A model generated the notes under the pieces. The model was not told the origin of the DNA, did not search any database, and was given only the letters and a program-made list of their open reading frames with translations. Below are positions 1 through 21,039 of a DNA stretch of 21,039 bases, in pieces (position 1 is the first letter of the stretch; every line of letters begins with the position of its first letter). A program made the translations under genes and the position numbers. The stretch comes from Reticulitermes lucifugus (taxonomy: Eukaryota > Arthropoda > Insecta > Blattodea > Rhinotermitidae): the NCBI GenBank assembly GCA_026260175.1, contig JAKCWW010009071.1, forward strand, positions 3,622 through 24,660, given 5' to 3'.

Positions 1-2157
1 TGATTTGATAAAAATGAGGCCAATTGTACTTTTTCATTGCCTGAGGTGTATGATATGTTTTAATCATTAGGTTGCCTTATACAAATGTATTCAACTAGTT
101 TTTGTATACATAATTGTATTGTGGTTCATGGTCTAATGTGTATTAATGGGTATTATATGTTTTTGCTTAATTGTTTTTGTACAAATCAACTCAACTAGTT
201 ATTATACATAAGGTTATATCTCAGACAAAGTACGGATATATTTTATGTCATAATTGTCATATTGTATGTCATAATCTTTCTATAGGGATCTAAGTGATTG
301 TACAATATTGTATATGTCTAACTCTACATCCTATGGGTGAATTTAACCCTCATAAGGATCTACAGAGTGATTAAATAAATGAAATGGACATTTTAATGCT
401 TTATAATTTACAATTCTGGTCTTAATTAAAACAGAAAGCGTAGTCTTGTACATATTCAAAGCTCTTAAATAGAACTTTCGTTTGGTATGCCACAAGGTAC
501 TCCATTCTAAATCTAAATTATCTGCTTACAACTGAGTCGAAGGCACCTGGTATCAACACATCCATTCTCATGACTAACGTGATTATCTATTACACTGCAA
601 AGTTATGATTGTAAATATATACACACGCAAAAGCGGTTGTCAATTTCCTAACCTCTTAAGTCAGAAAGTAATTCCACTCAATGACTTATACTATATTACG
701 CCAAACCCATCAAAATTTACCGTCTCTTTCGGATGTTTGACTCCCCGCGGAGGTTTTGTCGGAGGTGCCACAACTGACATGATTAGTAGTTGTCTGACAT
801 TTCAGGGCTACGATCACTTTAATGACACTGCTACTCTGCAGACATCCTGCACACAGATTACTACCTGCCCTGCCATTTACAAACCACGTCGAGGTACTGC
901 CAACCATAGATTTATACCCCTGCCAACTATGGTTCAAGAGCTACAAACACATCATTATCATCATAAGCTGCGAGGTGTTACGCGTAGTGCCTGTTCTTTA
1001 TCCCTCAGAGTGAAGCAAATCCTACCGTCTTTTGAACTACAAACACGGATTACAAATTAACAACGTTTTGCCATGATATACACCAGCAGCACCGTGGTAT
1101 TGATAGAGCCTGATACCCGAGGTCCGTAACACCGTACACAACTGTAGTCACAGATTATCTGCTGTAGTCAGCACAGATTACTTCTGGCCACTGTTTGGCT
1201 GACGACGAAGCGAGGGGGTTGATCTTTTACTGTGTCGGTAGAACGTGGTCTGTTAAAATGTCATGCTGGGTCGCATTCTCGATAAAACAAGGGAGACTGT
1301 TATGAATTACTTTGTTAGAATTTTCTGAGATTCCACTTAGCTCCATTGTTTAAAACTAACTGAACAGTCCGAGTAATACGACAGTGTTTTTGAAATGGAA
1401 AGAAACCGGTAAGACGTGTTCGCTGTGTTCACCCACGCACTAACAGGCACAGACTGCAAGCAGGGATTAACTGCCGACATGAATACGTGCGAATTGCTAC
1501 TGTCCATGAGTCTGAGATGTTGTATAGCCATCTGTCCATTGATGACACGCAGCTATAGCAGCCAATAACGGGTCCGAATCGGCAACAAGGGTACTTACTA
1601 TAGCACTCGAAAGGCCTCCCCCCCCCCCCTTGACAAAAAACCAAGTAACTGATTTCACAACCAAGGGCAGCCGAAACTCAAAGAGGGTAAGGCGAGGTTG
1701 CCTGTAACTACGTGGCTAGGGTGGCACAATGACAAGTGTTCAACAGTAAGTGACATCTGTGAAGTTTCGTGTGGTTTTCCCCAGCTGTAAGGCACATGCC
1801 CAAGTGTAATTTACAAACAATGCACAACCTACTGCTCCCCCTTCATGAAGACTGTAGCCCAAGCAGTACCTCCTCCACATTCCCAATATTGTGAAGAAAG
1901 GTTGACTTATATGCAGGATCATTATATACATGACTAAATATGGTATCTGCAAACAAACCATGCATTCCAGCAACATTTTGTTTATACCTAAGGTACAGTA
2001 ACTCATATGACTAGACAGTGGCTAGGATCAGCTTTGTCCCAAGAATTACAAGAACCCAGATGATGGTGCAAGATTTATGATTTGTACAAGGGACAGCTGC
2101 ATTCACTACCAATATCATTTTATTAATGTTTATCAAGTCTCACATATAAAGTTCACC
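1..2157. other. AT-rich intergenic sequence, no gene recognised
   Basis: No open reading frame here has a composition or motif I recognise. The longest, at 605-1060 on the plus strand (151 codons), has no family motif and no obvious splice-linked neighbour. About 1050-1700 is less AT-rich and has more CpG than the flanks, and it contains a run of 12 C at 1618-1629. It could be a promoter or the edge of a gene lying outside the window, but nothing visible proves that. Confidence 0.5.
48..250. repeat. Diverged direct repeat, period about 100 bp (two units)
   Basis: Two similar blocks follow one another. The first begins GTATGATATGTTTT at 48 and contains ACAAAT...TCAACTAGTT...ATACATAA at about 81-112. 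The second begins GTATTATATGTTTTT at 150 and contains ACAAATCAACTCAACTAGTT at 181, then ATACATAA. The offset is 102 bp at the start and 100 bp at the ACAAAT core, so small indels have accumulated. A weaker third unit may follow at about 250-310. Confidence 0.55.
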
Positions 2158-2346
2158 CTAGAATAGGCCATCAAGGCCTAGAGGAGAAGTATAGCTTCTT
2201 TCTTTAACCTCAGCATTAGATGAGGGTTTGTGGTTAATGCCACACCCCGGCCACTTTACCCCAAGAAACAGACCCAGTACCCCTTGTACAGGAGGCTGGG
2301 TGGTCCCCAGGGCCGTTATGGACAGGTGCGGAAATCTCGCCCACAC
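2158..2346 (-). repeat. Dispersed repeat copy A (same family as 19421-19570)
   Basis: On the minus strand this contains GGGTAAAGTGGCCGGGGTG, then a segment translating as NHKPSSNAEVKE. The plus-strand sequence at about 19438-19530 has the matching GGGTAAAGCGGCGGGATTG and a segment translating as NHSPPSSAKVE. The two copies align over roughly 80 bp with moderate divergence and lie in opposite orientations. This peptide pattern (PGVKR..G..NHxPPSSAEVKE) is common in spurious insect gene models, which fits an abundant interspersed element. Its class is not determined here. Confidence 0.6.
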
Positions 2347-2504
2347 CGGGATTCATTCGTCAGATTGTCCAGTCCATAGGGAATCACTATCCTGACTACA
2401 CTATAGTATCATACATACATAACGAAAATGAGATTGAATTTAAAATGCTTATAAACTTCTAAACTGCAAAGAAATTCATCATGAAACTTCAATATCTTGC
2501 AAAA

Positions 2505-3771
2505 TACAGGTGTCGCAGAGAAACAGGCAATTGTTAGAACCAGTCTTTTCCATAACTGCTGTCAACTGTGTTGTGATGTCTGCACTATAGCATTTAGGAA
2601 CTATGAAGCAGTGGATTGTTCCAGAATGTGTGTTCGCTATTAAAGCATCTTATAAAAGTGACAATTGCACTGCCACTCAATGGGTTATTTTGTAGGAATT
2701 TCCAAATAAATAATCCTGTGCCATCAGTCCATGCCATCACAACACAGATTAAGAATTCTGAGGAAAGAGGTTCAGGCCTTAACACAAAAAGCCTCAAGGG
2801 AAAGAATCATCCATACACTGGAAAACATTCATGCTGTCATGGCTGCTCTGGAACAGGGTGCACCATGTTCTGTGCAGTGTCATTAAATATTCATTAAACA
2901 AATCAGATAGGAGTGTGTGACAAATTTTACACAAGAACTTACCTTCCACACATAAAGTAGTGTACAAGTAAGAACATGATTTGATCAGCCACAGAAACTT
3001 CCTAATTCGTGTGGATAAGGATGAAGTTGACAGTCTGTTTAGACGTGACCAAGCTCATGTTCAGATCTCCAGATTTGTGAATAAAAACTACTGCTACTGG
3101 GCAAACAAAAAGCCCAACAAACTAAATCAGAAACTTTTACACATTACAAAGGTTATTGCATGGTGCATGATATCATCTTTCAGGATTATTGACCTGTATT
3201 TTTTAAAGGGTAGTAATAAAAATGCAACAACTGTAACTTCAGCCTTCTATGTCCACATGATTCAAACCTTTCCGACACCAGAGTTAACTCAATTTCCACA
3301 AGTCAACGAGAAAACATAGTTTCAACAAGATGGGACAACTCTGTGTATGGCCATAAATTCATCAATGTCATAAACCATTTATTCTCTTATCACACCACAT
3401 TCAGGAATTGGGCCTCTCTTGGCCACTGAGACCACCTGATTTGCTGGCTTGTGACTTACGTTTGCTAATAGGGCTACTTAAACAGCAAAGGCTATGCTCA
3501 TTGCCCATACAATATTGCCAAAGTGAAACTGAGAATTCAAAAAAGAAATGCCAAGTCCAATTGTATATATTGTGCCATATGATGTAAAATATGCACTCAA
3601 AGTTAGAGGAGTGTTTGTGCAAGGGTGCAGGTCACCTTTAAGATGCCATGTTCAAAGAGTAACAAGCTTTGTTGTACACTTTACAATAATATTTTTATAA
3701 ATTTGTAAATACAGTATTTGGATTAATTACTGTTGTTCTTATAACTGCCCATTTCTTTGTCACATCCAGTA
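2505..3771 (+). mobile_element. Decayed ITm-superfamily DNA transposon with TIRs and TA flanks
   Basis: The left end reads TA|CAGGTGTCGCAGAGAAACAG from 2505. The right end, read as reverse complement, starts TA|CTGGATGTGACAAAGAAATG from 3771. The outer roughly 24 bp of the two ends are imperfect inverted repeats, and each abuts a TA dinucleotide, the usual IS630/Tc1/mariner target. Between the ends (1,263 bp) lies a broken plus-strand transposase. The element lies just beyond the dyskerin stop codon on the 3' side. TIR identity is imperfect, so the exact ends are probable rather than certain. Confidence 0.7.
2640..3655 (+). pseudogene. ITm transposase pseudogene (HTH/DUF4817-type, SETMAR-like DDE)
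   Basis: The reading is broken across frames but follows the family order. An N-terminal helix-turn-helix region lies at about 2645-2860. The catalytic core follows in the frame starting at 2981: RRDQAHVQ (family SDEAHF) puts the first Asp at 3047-3049, then FVNKNYCYWANKKPNKL and ISSFRIIDLYFL. After an in-frame TAG at 3317-3319 comes FQQDGTT, with the second Asp at 3329-3331. In related proteins the stop position is Trp, so a single TGG to TAG change would explain it. Past 3390 other frames give remnants of the SPDL...CDFFLWGYLK block and a C-terminal KLEECLCKGAGHL segment ending near 3655. At least two frameshifts and several stops make it non-functional. Confidence 0.75.
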
Positions 3772-3993
3772 CAAGTGCTTCACGAACTTTCTGGACCCAA
3801 ACTTTTGGACTTCATTACACAAAGCAGTTCAAAGAGATGCTGTGAATGTCGCAGGTAATCAATGCACTCAGCTGTGTTGCCTCGCAGTTGCACACATGCT
3901 CCAGGACAGTGCGCTGCACTGCACTTTGTAAGAGAATTGTGTAACAGCAAGAACAGAGATTCATTTCACAAATCACTGTCAGTAAAATGGTCC
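3772..3993 (-). other. Dyskerin 3' UTR (probable) and downstream flank
   Basis: This follows the dyskerin stop codon on the minus strand. I see no AATAAA on the minus strand between the stop and the ITm element. The nearest candidates are a weak TATAAA variant at 3693-3698 and an AATAAA at 3378-3383, both inside the transposon. The cleavage site therefore cannot be fixed from sequence; the mRNA may end within transposon DNA. Confidence 0.4.
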
Positions 3994-18607
<14,614 letters not shown>

Positions 18608-19420
18608 TTTAAGCAACCACGTGCATACAACTCGGCGTCATACAAATATCACCAAAATGATTCGTCGTTTTGCCACGAGAGGGTACTAGATGTGATTCGT
18701 GCTACATGCACGTCCGTATTTTCAGCAGTGAGGCCAACGTGAGGAAAGTCACTAAATTCAAAATCTACGGGATTTCAATCGTCGCTGAGCAGCAATAGTA
18801 ATATATCCGATTAGCGACTTTTTGGAGTTTTTAGAATCAAACTAGAAACAAGAGCAAACAGATATTTTAATTACAAGTATAATATAAAAGCAGGACCTTT
18901 GTCAGAACGCTACTTTTGGTACAGAATTTCGAACTTCTACGCATAATTGTATTCCTGACCTCAGGCGGATGACTGGCTGTCGCCAACTCTTGAAATCTAC
19001 TGTTTTCCGTAGGTGCCGGCGGCCCCTAAGTGCTTGTCGGCACCGGATGCGAAATAAGCCGGCCTACTGAGACACCGGAAAAGGACGAGAAGCTCAAGCC
19101 TCCCGATCAGTTTTGGACTTCATTGTAACACTGACCACGTGCAGCAAGAACAATCAGTATTCGGAAATCCGAACTACAGACTTCGATAAAATATTTTGGA
19201 GTACGGGGCTGCATAAAACATTTGAGATTATCAGTGTTTGCCGCATGTCTTAGTTGTATTTGTTCTATTTACAGAATGTGTTAATTTGTTCGCAAGATAA
19301 TTTTACGTTTCGCACCTTTTTTTTGACGGGGACTTTCTTCAATCTTATTAGCCAACCAGCGATGTACCGACGAGAAGTTGGCGACAGTGAGTAAAATGTT
19401 TGGAGCGGGATTTCTGACTC
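18608..19420 (-). promoter_or_regulatory. Dyskerin 5' UTR and presumed promoter region
   Basis: Lies directly upstream of the dyskerin start codon on the minus strand. Compared with the introns it has more CpG and less extreme AT content, especially at about 18960-19110, which fits a housekeeping promoter. An in-frame TGA is present at 18638-18640. I could not identify a TATA box or a certain transcription start; this is inferred from position only. Confidence 0.4.
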
Positions 19421-19570
19421 GTGTTCGTACCGGTCACTTTCCCGAGGGTAAAGCGGCGGGATTGTGGTGATAACCACTCACCCCCTTCTAGCGCCAAAGT
19501 GGAGTATGGGCAGAGCTATTCCCCTGCCCCTTTCTGTGCGTACCTATCATGTAACGGTACAGCATATTCG
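19421..19570 (+). repeat. Dispersed repeat copy B (same family as 2158-2346)
   Basis: Carries GGGTAAAGCGGCGGGATTG and a frame reading NHSPPSSAKVE, followed by YSPAPFCAYLSCNGTAY. It aligns to copy A in inverted orientation. The peptide pattern is repeated in many spurious insect gene predictions. It sits about 0.8 kb upstream of the dyskerin start codon. Confidence 0.6.
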
Positions 19571-19955
19571 TGTATGCTTCAATTTAGGCTGAATGTTGGC
19601 GATTTTAGAATTTCTAATGATTTCTCCAGGATGTCTAAAAAGCCAATGTTTTATTAAACGGAAAATTCATAAAGGGAGATTTAAATTCGTAACTTGTTAG
19701 CGAGATGCGAGTTTCTCACGGCGGTGACTTTGAAGGTAGCCATTCCTGGGATGTGAAGCAACCCCAAACCATCAGAGAGCAACATAGTTTGGTAGCTAGT
19801 TAGCAACTTCTCACAGTAACCTACTTTCTCCATGCTCAAGTAGAAGATCATATCCTGAAGATCAAGGCAGTAGGCAGCATATTTCAGCAACCATCAACAT
19901 TTGCTAAAACTGACCGCACATCCACAACATGTCACTATCTCACAAAGGAGTCTCA
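19571..19955. other. Unassigned intergenic sequence
   Basis: A minus-strand frame at 19681-19890 (69 codons) includes VTAVRNSHLANKL, which I cannot place in a family. It may be part of a repeat. No RNA gene was seen. Confidence 0.4.
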
Positions 19956-19959
19956 TTAT

Positions 19960-20257
19960 ATATGGATAGTAACCCCTGTGAATGTAGAATGGTGTATGCT
20001 GGAAATACTGGCTGCTCCAATAAGACCAGGATTAATGAACTCCACTGCCACATTCAACTGTACTAATCAGAAAAGCTGCCAGTATTGTAATGCAAAACTG
20101 ACCTTGGCCATCAGCATCAACATCTTGACCAGAAAATCCAGGTGCATGGACTGGCTCACAAGAAAAGCAAGACAGGCAACTAAACACAGACTGGAAGGAT
20201 GGGTTCTCCTTAACAAGGTTGTGAAACCTCTCACCCATTCCTGGAAGGAACGCAAAA
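19960..20257 (+). pseudogene. GIY-YIG endonuclease remnant, probably Penelope-like element
   Basis: The plus strand reads SNPCECRMVYAGNTG and KTRINELHCHIQLY. This closely follows the GIY-YIG domain of Penelope-like retroelements (IPCECGxVYIGQTGR...RxxEHxRxIRL). MVY and YAG stand where GIY and YIG belong. A stop interrupts after QLY, and another frame continues with KSRCMDWLTRKA, corresponding to the downstream KSRYxDRLIREA segment, then SWKERK. Frame changes and stops indicate an inactive copy. The reverse transcriptase of such an element is not seen upstream. Confidence 0.62.
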
Positions 20258-20504
20258 GGCATGTTCCACATACAATCCCACCCTCCTGAAGTATTACTAT
20301 CTTATTCTAACATTGGTGCCCACAGAAAATAAGGCTTATCACTCTCTATTTCCCAACGAGAAACCTTACATATGCAACTGTGTGCTACATTCACATTCCC
20401 AACCATTTGTGTATCTTAAAATGTCCATTTGTCTCACTTTAAACACCCACTTCTCATTGGCTTGGTACAAGACCTATCCTCTCTTCCCCCTGTTGTTGCT
20501 CCAA

Positions 20505-21039
20505 GTGTCCGAAATCCTTGCAACCTTGCAACCTTGATGTCTTGAATCACCAAATGTTACTAGATAAACTAGAATATTATGGAATTAGGGGTATTGCTAA
20601 TCAATGGTTTCAATCATACTTGTCTAATAGAACTCAGTTTGTTAAAGTTACACACTTGGGAAAGAAGTATACTCAAAATAAATATTCAACATCTCTTAGG
20701 AAGAATTCAAGTGGTGTTCCTCAAGGCTCTATTCTGTGACCCATTTTATTTCTATTATACATAAATGACTTGCCAAAATATGTACAAGATGTTCAAATGG
20801 TTCTTTATGCTGATGACATAAACATGCTTGTTGTTGATAAAGATGAAAATAGCATATCTAATGAATCACTTAGAGGCATGGTTCAATAATAATGAATTAA
20901 TTTTAAATATTAGGAAGTCATGCGCTCTGTCATTTCACCCAAGACAACGGGAAGTAGTGTGCAAACCAAGTATCTCCTATAACGGCGCTGAAATCTCTTA
21001 TAAATCGGTTGTAAAATTTCTGGGAATTAATATTACAGA
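20505..21039 (+). pseudogene. Non-LTR retrotransposon reverse transcriptase fragment (runs off window)
   Basis: The plus strand reads LDVLNHQMLLDKLEYYGIRG, WFQSYLSNRTQFV, SSGVPQGSIL, then an in-frame TGA (20737-20739), PILFLLYINDLP and LYADDINMLV. These are the finger and palm motifs of LINE reverse transcriptases of the Jockey/CR1 type, with the catalytic YADD at 20806-20817. After a frameshift at about 20870 it continues AWFNNNELILNIRKS and VVKFLGINIT to the window edge. The upstream RT motifs and endonuclease are missing, so it is 5'-truncated as well as mutated. Confidence 0.85.

Noticed and set aside
605..1060. 151-codon plus-strand open frame
   Set aside because: Longest frame in the left flank, but no family motif, domain pattern or splice-linked neighbour. 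I cannot support it as a gene.
1618..1629. Run of 12 C, and another of 10 C at 18014-18023
   Set aside because: Simple homopolymers with no supporting structure; length may also be affected by sequencing error.

Overview
The window is nuclear DNA from an animal, almost certainly an insect. One spliced gene fills most of it: dyskerin (DKC1; Drosophila Nop60B), the pseudouridine synthase of H/ACA ribonucleoproteins, on the minus strand. I could rebuild it from start codon (18605-18607) to stop codon (3994-3996) as 13 coding exons. All reading phases agree and the total is 1,530 nt, or 509 residues plus stop, close to the human (about 514) and fly (about 508) proteins. Eleven of the 12 introns are GT-AG; intron 10 appears to be GC-AG. 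The repeat types resemble those I associate with cockroach and termite genomes, but that placement is only an inference.

Layout. Positions 1-2504 are AT-rich intergenic sequence with a diverged 100-bp direct repeat (48-250) and one copy of a dispersed repeat (about 2158-2346). A decayed IS630/Tc1/mariner-type (ITm) transposon with TIRs and TA flanks occupies 2505-3771. Dyskerin spans 3994-18607. Upstream of it (18608-21039) are the probable 5' UTR and promoter, a second, oppositely oriented copy of the dispersed repeat (about 19421-19570), a Penelope-like GIY-YIG remnant (about 19960-20257), and a non-LTR retrotransposon reverse transcriptase fragment that runs off the window end.

The dyskerin introns act as a graveyard for DNA transposons. 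Intron 12 holds a 102-bp tandem duplication, a 179-bp Tigger/pogo-like MITE, an ITm transposase remnant and another dispersed repeat. Intron 9 holds a piggyBac remnant. Intron 7 holds an 881-bp ITm element. Introns 6 and 1 each hold a mariner-type remnant. All carry stops or frameshifts, so none looks able to move.

I saw no bacterial-type genes, CRISPR, rRNA or tRNA, and no convincing undescribed system. The most notable points are the GC-AG intron, the set of separate transposon families in one housekeeping gene, and TIR-bounded elements whose ends can be placed to the base.
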